A stretch of DNA of 36,077 nt from JBQCEE01 sp051960575 (GTDB taxonomy: Bacteria; Actinomycetota; Actinomycetes; Mycobacteriales; Jatrophihabitantaceae): assembly GCF_051960575.1 (NCBI RefSeq), contig NZ_JBQCEE010000097.1, positions 1 through 36,077 of the forward strand, read 5' to 3'. A program made the position numbers and the translations under genes. The notes under the pieces are model-generated. The model was not told the DNA's origin. It ran no database searches and saw only the letters and a program-made list of their open reading frames with translations. Shown one piece after another: positions 16,191 through 24,019 of the stretch. Numbering within the stretch: position 1 is the first letter of the stretch; the number at the start of each line of letters is the position of its first letter.

Positions 16191-17245
16191 CGGCGGGGTT
16201 TGGCGCGCCGCTGGTCCGGCCCGTCGGCCGGACGGCGGGAGTCGTAGCGGTCGTAGGCGTCGACGATCTCGCTGACGAGGCGGTGCCGCACGACGTCGGA
16301 CGACGTGAGCTCGGCGAAGTGCACGTCCTCGATCTCGGTGAGGATGTTGCGCACCACCCGCAGGCCCGACTGCTGGTCGCCGGGCAGGTCGACCTGGGTG
16401 ACGTCGCCGGTGATGACCATCTTCGAGTCGAAGCCGAGCCGGGTGAGGAACATCTTCATCTGCTCGGGCGTGGTGTTCTGCGCCTCGTCCAGGATGATGA
16501 ACGCGCTCGACAGCGACCGGCCGCGCATGTACGCGAGCGGCGCGATCTCGATCGTGCCGGCCTGGATCAGCCGCGGGATCGACTCGGGGTCGAGCATGTC
16601 CTGCAGCGCGTCCAGCAGCGGGCGCAGGTACGGGTCGATCTTGTCGAACAGGGTGCCGGGCAGGAAGCCGAGCCGCTCGCCCGCCTCGACCGCGGGCCGG
16701 GTCAGGATGATGCGGTTGACCTGCTTGGCCTGCAGCGCCTGCACGGCCTTCGCGACCGCGAGGTAGGTCTTGCCCGTGCCCGCCGGCCCGATGCCGAAGA
16801 CGATCGTGTGGTGGTCGATGGCGTCGACGTAACGCTTCTGGTTCAGCGTCGTGGGGCGGATGTTCTTGCCGCGCCGCGACAGGATGTTGAGGCTCAGCAC
16901 CTCGGCCGGCCGTTCGCCGGTCTCGGCGGTGAGGATGCCGTGGGCGCGCGCGATCGAGTCCGGGGTGAGGTTCTGGCCGGCGCGGATCAGCTCGAGCAAC
17001 TCCTCGAACAGGCGCACCGCCACGGCGTTGTCGGCCGCCCGGCCGCTGATGGTGATCTCGTTGCCGCGGACATGGATGTCGCTGTCGAGACGGGCCTCGA
17101 TGACGCGGAGCAACTCGTCGCGTGAGCCCAGCAGGGCCACCATGGCCTGCTCACCGGGCACCACGAGAGTGGTGGAGACACGGTCCGTACCAGCTGTGGT
17201 TTCGGACAAGTTGGGCTTCCTGGTCGGGGACGCGGACACCTCCAT
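16187..17245 (-). CDS. phoH: PhoH family ATPase
   Basis: A 352-residue cytosolic P-loop ATPase, thought to act as an RNA helicase-like partner of YbeY. An N-terminal KH-like region (about 28-110) contains GNEITISGRA. Walker A is GPAGTGKT at 153-160, the RPAVEAGERLGFLPG segment follows, Walker B is AFIILDEAQN, and the sensor region MVITGDVTQVDLPGDQQSGL and SSDVVRHRLVSEIV are present. A basic tail closes the protein. The start is ATG 17245; no strong ribosome site is visible, and a downstream start near residue 23 is possible. Confidence 0.95.
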   Translation of the reverse strand: MEVSASPTRKPNLSETTAGTDRVSTTLVVPGEQAMVALLGSRDELLRVIEARLDSDIHVRGNEITISGRAADNAVAVRLFEELLELIRAGQNLTPDSIARAHGILTAETGERPAEVLSLNILSRRGKNIRPTTLNQKRYVDAIDHHTIVFGIGPAGTGKTYLAVAKAVQALQAKQVNRIILTRPAVEAGERLGFLPGTLFDKIDPYLRPLLDALQDMLDPESIPRLIQAGTIEIAPLAYMRGRSLSSAFIILDEAQNTTPEQMKMFLTRLGFDSKMVITGDVTQVDLPGDQQSGLRVVRNILTEIEDVHFAELTSSDVVRHRLVSEIVDAYDRYDSRRPADGPDQRRAKPRR

Positions 17246-17287
17246 GGTAGCGACGGACGCACCCGGACAGCCCCGATCGCCGACGAC

Positions 17288-17626
17288 CTAGCCGGGCGGC
17301 CAGCCGAACGGGCGCCCGGCCAGCACGTGGGCGTGCACGTGGAACACCGTCTGACCCACGCCGGCACCCGTGTTGAACACGGTGCGGAAGTCGGTGAGCC
17401 CCTGCTGCGCGGCGAATCCGCGGACGCCGGCCAGCAGCGCGGCGGCCGTGTGCGGGTCGCGCGCGACGTCGGCGACGTCGGTGTGGTGCTCGCGCGGGAC
17501 GACGAGCACGTGCGTCGGCGCCTGCGGGTTGATGTCCTGGAAGGCGATCGTGTGCTCGTCCTCGTAGACCTTCGTGGACGGGACGTCGCCCGCCACGATC
17601 TTGCAGAAGAGGCAGTCGTCGGCCAT
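17288..17626 (-). CDS. HIT-family nucleotide hydrolase
   Basis: A 112-residue protein of the HINT branch, which hydrolyses adenosine phosphoramidates or related AMP conjugates. The N-terminus MADDCLFCKIVAGDVPS carries a CxxC pair, TKVYEDEHTIAFQDINPQAPTH is typical, and the catalytic motif HVHAHVLAG puts the histidine triad at 96, 98 and 100. A TAGGGT hexamer lies 7 bases before ATG 17626, suggesting a leaderless message that may continue into phoH, 42 bases downstream. A longer in-frame ORF upstream lies inside the LuxR gene and is rejected. Confidence 0.94.
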   Translation of the reverse strand: MADDCLFCKIVAGDVPSTKVYEDEHTIAFQDINPQAPTHVLVVPREHHTDVADVARDPHTAAALLAGVRGFAAQQGLTDFRTVFNTGAGVGQTVFHVHAHVLAGRPFGWPPG

Positions 17627-17633
17627 GCGACCG

Positions 17634-17639
17634 ACCCTA
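17634..17639 (-). promoter_or_regulatory. -10-like hexamer of the HIT gene (leaderless)
   Basis: TAGGGT on the minus strand with CGGTCGC between it and ATG 17626. The same TTAGGGTCGG block precedes the gene at 31211 at the same 7-base distance. It overlaps the stop codon of the LuxR gene. Confidence 0.5.
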
Positions 17640-20435
17640 ACGGGCGGCGTCGCGCAGGGCCCACGCGACGATCTCGGCGCGCGCGCTGAAGCCGAGCTTG
17701 GCGAGGATGTTGCGCACGTGCGTCTCGACCGTGCGCTCGGACAGCACCAGTCGGGCGGCGATCTCGCGGTTCGACAGGGCCTGGGCCACCAGGTCGGCGA
17801 CCTCGCGCTCGCGGTCCGACAGCGGGGACGCCGCACGCCGCGCCGCGGCGACGGTGCGTGCGAGGTCGTCGGCCCGGCGCAGGCGCACCGGCATGTCCAG
17901 CCGCCGGAACTCCGCGGCGGCGTCGGCGGCGAGCGACGCCGCCTCGGGCAGCGCCGATCCGCCGGCGGTCAGCAGCTCCGCGAGCGCCAGCCGGCTCAGC
18001 GCGGCGAAGGGGCGCGCGCCGACGCGGTCGTTCATCGCCACGGCGTCGCGCAGGTGCCGTTCGGCCTCGGCGGTGCGCCCGGCGGCTGCGGCGAACAGGC
18101 CGACGACCCGGGCGTTGGCGCCCCACGTGAAGACGGCACCGGATCCGTCGCCCGACGAGTAGTGCGCGAACCGCGCACAGCGGTCGTAGACCTCCCCCGC
18201 CAGCGCCGCGTCACCTGCGAGCACCGCGGCCACACCGAGCTGGAACACCGTGCCGAACCAGCGGGTGCCGTACGGCTGCGTGCTCGGGATGTGGCGCAGC
18301 CCCGCCAGGTGCCGCCGCGCGGCGTCGAGATCGCCGCGCACCGCCAGCGTGAGCGGGATGCACACGGCGATGATCGGCACCGGCGGGGCCGCGGCGAGCA
18401 CGTCGAGGTGGTCCGGGGCCAGCACCGACGGATCGTCGAGGACGACCGCCAGCTGCAGGTCGAACGCGTACGCCATCCCGATCATCGAGGGCTCGCCGAT
18501 GCGGCGGGCCAGCGCGAGCGCCGCAGCGGTCTCGTCGCGCGCCGTCGCGAAGCGCCCGTCGTGCACGGCCCGGACGGCACGGTGTCGGTGCAGATGCCAC
18601 TGCGCCAGCACCGATCGCTGGGTGCGGGCGATCTGCGCGATCGCCGCGACCTCGTGGTCGTACTCGCGCAGGTTGCCGAGCTGCATGGCGGCGTCGGCGC
18701 GCCACAGGTGGCCCCACAGCGCGGCGATGGGGCGTTGCGCGTCGGCGCCGAGCGCGACGGCACGCCGGCCGAGGTCCAGCCGTTCGGTCACCGAGTCGGG
18801 GACGGACACCGCGACGTGGCGCGCCGCGAGGGCCTCCAGGATCGCGGTGTCATCACCCGACCGTTCGGCCTCGACGAGGGCCTCGGCAGCGACCTCCGCC
18901 GCCGGCGCACCCTGCTCGGTCTCGGCCAGTCCGACGGCGAGCTGGGCGATCAGCCGCGCCCGGGTCGCGTGCTCGGTGACGGGCAGCGCGGCCAGGGCGC
19001 GTTCGCACAGCCGCGGCACCGAACCCACCGCGAGCGGGTCGGACACCCCCTGCACCACCAACGCGGCCGCGGCCTGCAGATCCGGGCGGGCAGCCGCCTG
19101 CGCGCGGTCGGCCGCCTCCTCGCACGCGGCAAGGCTGGCGTCCAGGCGGCCGGCGAGGTAGGCCGCCTCGGCGACGCGGACGAGGAGCCGGGCCTGCTCG
19201 GCGTCGTCGGCACCGAGCACGCGGGCGCGGTCGAGGGCGAGTTCGGCGTAGCCGAGCGCGTCGTCGGCGGCGAATCCCGCCCGGGCCCGGTCATCGGCGA
19301 TCTCGGCCCACGCCGCACATCTCGCGGCGGCGTCCCTGCCGCTGACCTGCTGCCAGTGCCGGGCGATCGAGCCGGCGACCGCAAGGTCCCCATCCGCCTC
19401 CAGCGTCTCGGCCGCGGCGCGGTGCAGCCGGTCGCGGTCGGCGAGCGACAGGCCGGCGACGACCGCGTCGCGGATGAGGGCGTGGGCGAAACCGAGCCCG
19501 GCCCCGCCGCCCAGGACGCCGGCGACGACGGCGGCGTCCAGATCATCGACCGTCTCGTGCACCGGACGGCCCAGCACGCGCGCGATGCGCTCCGCGTCCC
19601 CGTGCTCGCCGAGGATCGCGGCCGCGTGCACCGCCTCGCGCACCGCCGCCGGCAGCGCCGCGACACGGGCCGCCACCAACCGACGCAGCTGCGGCCGCTC
19701 GACCATGAGCCGGTCCAGGGCCGACCGGTCGGTGGGGTGCAGCGCGAGCTCCTCGACGACCAGTCGCACGAGCAGCGGCACGCCGCCGGTGCGCTCGTGC
19801 AGTGCCGTCGCGAGCTCGGGGTCGATGCCGTCGGACCGGTGCGTCAGCCAGGCCCGGACGGCCTCGGGCGCCAGCGGCGGCACCTGGACGACGGTCGCCG
19901 CGTCGCCCCGCACGAGGTGCGGCACGACCTCGTCGAACGCCGTGCTGCCGGAGTCGCGCGCGGTCGCGACCACGGCGATCCGGTGGCGGGGCAACGAGGC
20001 GGTCACGTGCCGCAGCAACCACAGCGTCGGGCCGTCGGCCCAGTGCAGGTCCTCGAGCACGACGAGCAGCCCGGACGCCGACGCCTGCGTGGCCAGCGTC
20101 TCCTCGACCGAGGCGAACACCTGGAACCGGCGGGCGGCGTCCGACTCGTCCGCCGACGCGAGAGCCAGCCCGGGGGCACCCGGCAGGTCGCGCAGCACGC
20201 CCGTCCACGGCCACAGCGGCGGCGCGCCGGGGTCGTCGACAGCGGTGCCGCGTGCCACGACCATCTCGCGCTCGCGGGCCGCCTCGACGGCAGCATCGGC
20301 CAGCCTGCTCTTGCCGATGCCGGCCGGCCCGGCGACGACCACCAATCGGCCGTGCCCGGCCCGGGCGTCGTCGAGCGCACGAGCGATCCGGTCGATTTCC
20401 GCCGCTCGTCCGACCAGCATGCCGCCGGCGTGCAC
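17637..20435 (-). CDS. Large ATP-binding LuxR-family transcriptional regulator (LAL type)
   Basis: A 932-residue regulator. The N-terminal AAA/STAND ATPase starts MLVGRAAEIDRI, with Walker A GPAGIGKS (about 36-43) and Walker B LVVLEDLHWAD (about 124-131). The middle 600 residues are Ala/Leu-rich helices of the TPR-like or MalT-like kind. The C-terminus is a LuxR/FixJ helix-turn-helix, LSDREREVADLVAQALSNREIAARL and ERTVETHVRNILAKLG, that should bind DNA. Start GTG 20435 is chosen because GATACT ends 6 bases upstream; ATG 20420 is the alternative. It is divergent from the small operon at 20546, a likely but untested target, and its effector is unknown. It sits between HIT and rsmE, genes normally closer together. 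Confidence 0.92.
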   Translation of the reverse strand: MHAGGMLVGRAAEIDRIARALDDARAGHGRLVVVAGPAGIGKSRLADAAVEAAREREMVVARGTAVDDPGAPPLWPWTGVLRDLPGAPGLALASADESDAARRFQVFASVEETLATQASASGLLVVLEDLHWADGPTLWLLRHVTASLPRHRIAVVATARDSGSTAFDEVVPHLVRGDAATVVQVPPLAPEAVRAWLTHRSDGIDPELATALHERTGGVPLLVRLVVEELALHPTDRSALDRLMVERPQLRRLVAARVAALPAAVREAVHAAAILGEHGDAERIARVLGRPVHETVDDLDAAVVAGVLGGGAGLGFAHALIRDAVVAGLSLADRDRLHRAAAETLEADGDLAVAGSIARHWQQVSGRDAAARCAAWAEIADDRARAGFAADDALGYAELALDRARVLGADDAEQARLLVRVAEAAYLAGRLDASLAACEEAADRAQAAARPDLQAAAALVVQGVSDPLAVGSVPRLCERALAALPVTEHATRARLIAQLAVGLAETEQGAPAAEVAAEALVEAERSGDDTAILEALAARHVAVSVPDSVTERLDLGRRAVALGADAQRPIAALWGHLWRADAAMQLGNLREYDHEVAAIAQIARTQRSVLAQWHLHRHRAVRAVHDGRFATARDETAAALALARRIGEPSMIGMAYAFDLQLAVVLDDPSVLAPDHLDVLAAAPPVPIIAVCIPLTLAVRGDLDAARRHLAGLRHIPSTQPYGTRWFGTVFQLGVAAVLAGDAALAGEVYDRCARFAHYSSGDGSGAVFTWGANARVVGLFAAAAGRTAEAERHLRDAVAMNDRVGARPFAALSRLALAELLTAGGSALPEAASLAADAAAEFRRLDMPVRLRRADDLARTVAAARRAASPLSDREREVADLVAQALSNREIAARLVLSERTVETHVRNILAKLGFSARAEIVAWALRDAAR

Positions 20436-20441
20436 GCGGTC

Positions 20442-20447
20442 AGTATC
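20442..20447 (-). promoter_or_regulatory. -10-like hexamer of the LuxR gene
   Basis: GATACT on the minus strand, 6 bases before GTG 20435, inside the 110-base divergent gap shared with the 20546 gene. Confidence 0.4.
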
Positions 20448-20545
20448 GCGGACCAGTACCGGGTCTGCGTGGCTCCACTGAGGCCGTGCGTCGTCCGTGC
20501 GGACACGGTGGGCGGGTCGGAACCACTCGTCCGGAGGAGGACGCC

Positions 20546-20887
20546 ATGTACGCCCAGATCGCCTGGTTCGACGGCCCGCGCAGCGCCGAGGTCGTGACCG
20601 CGAATGACACCGCCGGACGCCACCGGCTGATGCCTGCGCTCGCGGCCGACGCGGAGGTCCGCGCATCGCACCGCGGCACCTTCGTGCTGCGCCAACCCGA
20701 CGGCACCGAGCTGGTGCTGGTGCTCGCCGACGACGAGCGCGCCTTCGACCGGGGCAGCCAGGTCATCCTCGGCACCGAGTTGCTGCCGGGCGAGGACCCC
20801 GCGCTGCTCACCGGCCCCGACCGCTTCACCCGGTACGAGGTCGTCGCGGCCTACGACGCCGACTTCCGTGAGCTGGTGCGGGCGTGA
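20546..20887 (+). CDS. Small protein of unknown function, possible ferredoxin-like fold
   Basis: A 113-residue protein with a very good ribosome site (GGAGGAGG, 5 bases before ATG 20546). It begins MYAQIAWFDGPRSAEVV and ends YEVVAAYDADFRELVRA, so strand-helix-strand-strand segments bracket an acidic middle. This is reminiscent of small dimeric alpha/beta-barrel proteins (ABM or YCII type), but no catalytic motif is visible and I do not assign a family. It is first of three tightly packed plus-strand genes and overlaps the YceI-like gene by 4 bases. It faces the divergent LuxR regulator across a 110-base gap that must hold both promoters. Confidence 0.8.
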   Translation: MYAQIAWFDGPRSAEVVTANDTAGRHRLMPALAADAEVRASHRGTFVLRQPDGTELVLVLADDERAFDRGSQVILGTELLPGEDPALLTGPDRFTRYEVVAAYDADFRELVRA

Positions 20888-21405
20888 CCGCGTCGCTGAC
20901 CGGCCTGCGGACCGGCCGCTGGACGGCGGCGTCGACGCTCACCTCGGCGACCTTCACGGTGCGCCACGCCCTCGGCCTGGCTCGGGTGCAGGGGTGCGTC
21001 CCGGTCGTCGACGCGTCCGTGGACGTCGACGCCTCGGGCCGACCGGCGGCGGTCTCGGCGACGCTCGACCTCACCCGCATCGACACCGGGAACCGCCGAC
21101 GCGATGCGGACCTGCAGCAGCCGCGGCTGCTCGACACCGCATCCGCCCCGACGCTCACCTTCGCCGGCAGGGTGGTCACGACGGACGCAGGTGTCGAGGT
21201 CGTCGGCAGGCTCGCCGGCCGAGCAGCGGCGGACGTCGTCCTGCGCGTCGTCGAGATCGACGACGGCGGCGATGGTGGCGACGGGTCGGTGCACGTCGTC
21301 GCGACGACCCGGCTCGACCGGCGCGCGCTCGGCGTGCGAGCCCCGCGCGTGCTCATCGGGCGTGTCGTCCAGATCCGCCTCGACCTGACGTTCCGGCCCG
21401 GCTGA
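20884..21405 (+). CDS. YceI-family protein
   Basis: A 173-residue protein resembling the YceI lipocalin-like barrel that binds isoprenoid or other lipid chains. The start TGRWTAASTLTSATFTVRHALG and VSATLDLTRIDTGNRRRDADL segments, and the DLTFRPG end, match the family pattern of alternating strands. No signal peptide is seen, so it is probably cytosolic, like many actinobacterial YceI proteins. Start GTG 20884 overlaps the previous stop by 4 bases, and the next gene begins 1 base after its stop. The ligand is unknown. Confidence 0.8.
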   Translation: MTASLTGLRTGRWTAASTLTSATFTVRHALGLARVQGCVPVVDASVDVDASGRPAAVSATLDLTRIDTGNRRRDADLQQPRLLDTASAPTLTFAGRVVTTDAGVEVVGRLAGRAAADVVLRVVEIDDGGDGGDGSVHVVATTRLDRRALGVRAPRVLIGRVVQIRLDLTFRPG

Positions 21406-21406
21406 C

Positions 21407-22408
21407 ATGTCCACCGCGCTGCACAGAGCACCGCGCCTGCTCGCCGTCGTCGCGGTCGCCGCCACCGTCGTCCTGGCACCGGCCGCGCACTCGGCCGCCA
21501 CCTCCACGGTCGGCAACGGGCCGATCGCGTTCGGCCGGTTCGACCCGGGTCTGGGCTTCTGGACGCTGTGGACGGCGCAGGCCAACGGCACCCACCAGCG
21601 GCGGCTCACCACCGTGCCCAGTTTCTTCTCCGACTGGTCACCGGACGGGTCTACCGTCGCCTTCGACTACTCCGCGGGCGACGACGAGCACATCGCCACC
21701 GTCCGCCCGGACGGGTCACACGAAACCCGACTCACCTCCGGTCCCGGCATCCAGGAGGTCCCACGCTATGCACCCGACGGGAAGCACATCGTGTTCGACG
21801 CGTCGTCCCAACTGCCGGACGACCCAGCCTTCCACACCGACATCTGGGAGATGGATGCCGACGGCTCACACCCGCACCAGGTCACCAGCGACGGATTCGA
21901 CGTCGAGCCGGTGTACTCCCCCGACGGGCGCTCCATCGCCTTCGGACGGATCGTCGGGCCGTCCAGCCCGACCGATTCGGCGCAGGACGAAGCCGTCTAC
22001 GTCGTGCGCACCGACGGCACCGGGCTGCGCCGAGTGGTCGCCCCGAGAAGCGGGCTCGAGCACCCCAGGTGGTCGCCCGACGGTCGCCTCATCACATTCA
22101 ACATCGCACCGGAGGCCACCTCGGCCCCGGGCGCCGGAACGGTGTACTCCGTCCATCCGGACGGCTCCGGACTGACGGTCGTGCGCGCCCCGACCGCCGA
22201 CTGGGCCTTCACCAAGGCGGTCTGGTCGCCCGACGGCCACACGATGCTGGTCGTCTGCCACAGTTTCGCGGCGGGCGTCGACTTCATCTGCCGGATGGAT
22301 CCGCGCACCGGCGACATCCACGTCATCGTGACGACCCCGCCGGACCGGCCCGTGAACTTCCCGTCATGGGGCCCGCGACCGCGCTCCCGACGCGAGGCCG
22401 GAGGCTGA
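21407..22408 (+). CDS. Secreted TolB-like beta-propeller protein
   Basis: A 333-residue exported protein. Residues 1-31 form a signal peptide (basic start, VVAVAATVVLAPAAHSA). At least five WD40-like PD40 repeats follow, each with a (W/Y)(S/A)PDG signature: WSPDGST, YAPDGKH, YSPDGRS, WSPDGRL and WSPDGHT, consistent with a six-bladed TolB C-terminal type propeller. The spacer repeats read RPDGSHETRLT, DADGSHPHQVT and RTDGTGLRRVV, the usual surface pattern. No enzyme domain is attached, so it likely binds protein or ligand outside the cell. ATG 21407 lies 1 base after the YceI stop. Third gene of the operon at 20546. Confidence 0.88.
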   Translation: MSTALHRAPRLLAVVAVAATVVLAPAAHSAATSTVGNGPIAFGRFDPGLGFWTLWTAQANGTHQRRLTTVPSFFSDWSPDGSTVAFDYSAGDDEHIATVRPDGSHETRLTSGPGIQEVPRYAPDGKHIVFDASSQLPDDPAFHTDIWEMDADGSHPHQVTSDGFDVEPVYSPDGRSIAFGRIVGPSSPTDSAQDEAVYVVRTDGTGLRRVVAPRSGLEHPRWSPDGRLITFNIAPEATSAPGAGTVYSVHPDGSGLTVVRAPTADWAFTKAVWSPDGHTMLVVCHSFAAGVDFICRMDPRTGDIHVIVTTPPDRPVNFPSWGPRPRSRREAGG

Positions 22409-22449
22409 TCGACCCCTGGTGCGAACGCCGTCGCGGGCCTGCGCAGTCC

Positions 22450-22455
22450 TACGCT
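22450..22455 (+). promoter_or_regulatory. -10-like hexamer of the nitrilase gene
   Basis: TACGCT sits 6 bases before GTG 22462, the same hexamer as before the lipoprotein at 12484. It lies in the 53-base gap after the TolB-like gene. Confidence 0.45.
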
Positions 22456-22461
22456 CGGCCG

Positions 22462-23193
22462 GTGCCGTCCACACCGCTCACCGTCGCGGCCGCCCAGCCG
22501 GTCGTGACGTCCGGCGACCTGGACGCGACGGTGCGGGCGCACGCGGAACTCATGGCGGCGGCGCGCGCGGACCTGTGGGTCTTCCCCGAACTGTCGCTGA
22601 CCGGCTACGTGCTCGACGCACCGGCGGTGCCGTCCGACGTACTCGGGCCGCTGGTCGCCGCATGTGGGGCCGCGGGCTCGACAGCACTGGTGGGTGCCCC
22701 GGTGGAGGAGTCCGCGGGACGGTTCATCGCGATGCTCGCCGTGACCGGCTCGGGCGTCGAGGTGGCATACCGGAAGCAGTACGTCGGCGCGGACGAGGCG
22801 CGCTCCTTCGCGGCCGGGCCGGCGCCCGCCGTGCTGGACATCGCCGGCTGGCGGGTCGGGCTCGGCATCTGCCGGGACACCGGACAGGCCGGTCATCACG
22901 AGGCGGTCGCGGCGCTGCGTCCGGACCTCTACGTGGCAGGGCTCGTGCACGCCGACGACGAGCTGGCCGAGCAGGACCGCCGCGGCGCGCTCATCGCCTC
23001 ACTGCTGCACGCCCCGGTCGTCTTCGCGAGCTTCGCCGGCCCGACGGGCGAGGGCTACACCCGCACCGCGGGCCGCTCGACGATCTGGGACGCGACCGGC
23101 TCGGTGCTCGCCCGCGCCGACGACCGGCCTGGCTCGTTCGCCCTGGCCACGCTGCATCGCGGACCCCGGAGCCGCCGCGCGACGCGGTCATGA
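22462..23193 (+). CDS. Carbon-nitrogen hydrolase (nitrilase superfamily)
   Basis: A 243-residue amidase or nitrilase-type enzyme that cleaves non-peptide C-N bonds. The Glu-Lys-Cys triad is visible: Glu43 in FPELSLTGYVL, Lys105 in YRKQYVG, and Cys137 in GLGICRDTG. Start GTG 22462 fits the family N-terminus LTVAAAQPVV and the upstream TACGCT. The protein is slightly short for the superfamily (about 260-300), mainly at the C-terminus, but all three catalytic segments are intact. The substrate is not predictable. Its stop codon lies within a large palindrome and it converges on rsmE. Confidence 0.9.
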   Translation: MPSTPLTVAAAQPVVTSGDLDATVRAHAELMAAARADLWVFPELSLTGYVLDAPAVPSDVLGPLVAACGAAGSTALVGAPVEESAGRFIAMLAVTGSGVEVAYRKQYVGADEARSFAAGPAPAVLDIAGWRVGLGICRDTGQAGHHEAVAALRPDLYVAGLVHADDELAEQDRRGALIASLLHAPVVFASFAGPTGEGYTRTAGRSTIWDATGSVLARADDRPGSFALATLHRGPRSRRATRS

Positions 23194-23237
23194 TCTCGGG
23201 GAAACCCGGGCTCTGACCCGTGTTTTCCCGAGATCAT
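23190..23237. terminator. 21-base-arm palindrome at convergent gene ends
   Basis: The left arm (23190-23210, starting ATGATCTCGGGG) and right arm (23217-23237, ending CCCGAGATCAT) match at 19 of 21 positions, one of the two differences being a G-T pair, around a 6-base loop. It includes the nitrilase stop codon. It may act as a bidirectional terminator for nitrilase and rsmE. Confidence 0.7.
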
Positions 23238-23296
23238 CGGGGTCTGGGTCGGGGTGGGGACGCAGGCCGGACGCGTCGGTCGGGGCCGGGCGTCGG

Positions 23297-24019
23297 TCAG
23301 GCCCAGCGGCCGAGGCGGGCCGAGAGGACGGCGAGCGCCGCGGCGCCCGCGGTCGACGTGCGCAGCACCGGCTCCCCGAGCCGGACGGCGGTCGCGCCGG
23401 CGGCCTCGAAGGCGCGCAGCTCGTCGTCGCTCACACCGCCCTCGGGCCCGACCACGATCGCCAGCTCGTCGGCGTCCGGCAACGGCAGGCCGGCGAGCGG
23501 CACGGCCGCGGCCTCGTGCAGCACCAGCAGGGCGGCTCCCCGGTGCGCGACGTCGGCGGTCGACGCGAGCGGCGCGACGGTCGGCACCCACGCCCGGCGG
23601 CTCTGTTTCGCCGCCTCGGCCGCGGTGCGCTGCCATTTCTCGCGGGCCTTCTCCCCGCGCGGCCCGTGCCACTGCACGACCGAGCGCGCCGCCGCCCACG
23701 GCACGATCTCGTCGACCCCGAGCTCGGTGAGCACCTCGACGGCCAGCTCGGCCCGCTCACCCTTCGGCAGCGCCTGGACGACGACCAGTCGCGGACGCGG
23801 CACCCCCTCGACCCGCCGCTCGAGCACCGAGCAGCGCAGCCCGTCGGGCAGCACCTCGGCGACCGCGCACGACGCGACGGTGCCGCGCCCGTCGCCCACC
23901 AGCAGCGGTTCACCGACGCCGAGCCGCTTCACGCGGGCGGCGTGGCGCCCCTCGTCCCCGACGAGAACGAGCGTGTCGCCCACCGGCAGCGGGTCGAGCA
24001 GGAACAGCGGCGGCGTCAC
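23297..24019 (-). CDS. rsmE: 16S rRNA (uracil-1498-N3)-methyltransferase
   Basis: Methylates U1498 of 16S rRNA with S-adenosylmethionine. The 240-residue product has an N-terminal PUA-like domain (VTPPLFLLDPL, GRHAARVKRLGVGEPLLVGDG) and a C-terminal SPOUT methyltransferase with ALPKGERAELAVEVLTELGV, the Q-rich KWQRTAAEAAKQSRRAWVP segment, and the knot motifs AIVVGPEGGVSDDELRAF and VRLGEPVLRTSTA. Start GTG 24019 overlaps the dnaJ stop by 4 bases, so it is cotranslated with dnaJ, the usual arrangement in actinobacteria. Confidence 0.96.
   Translation of the reverse strand: MTPPLFLLDPLPVGDTLVLVGDEGRHAARVKRLGVGEPLLVGDGRGTVASCAVAEVLPDGLRCSVLERRVEGVPRPRLVVVQALPKGERAELAVEVLTELGVDEIVPWAAARSVVQWHGPRGEKAREKWQRTAAEAAKQSRRAWVPTVAPLASTADVAHRGAALLVLHEAAAVPLAGLPLPDADELAIVVGPEGGVSDDELRAFEAAGATAVRLGEPVLRTSTAGAAALAVLSARLGRWA

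Noticed and set aside
17574..20597. A 1007-codon plus-strand open frame opposite the LuxR gene
   Set aside because: Low-complexity Arg/Gly/His/Val composition and no motif; the minus-strand frame has clear ATPase and helix-turn-helix motifs.
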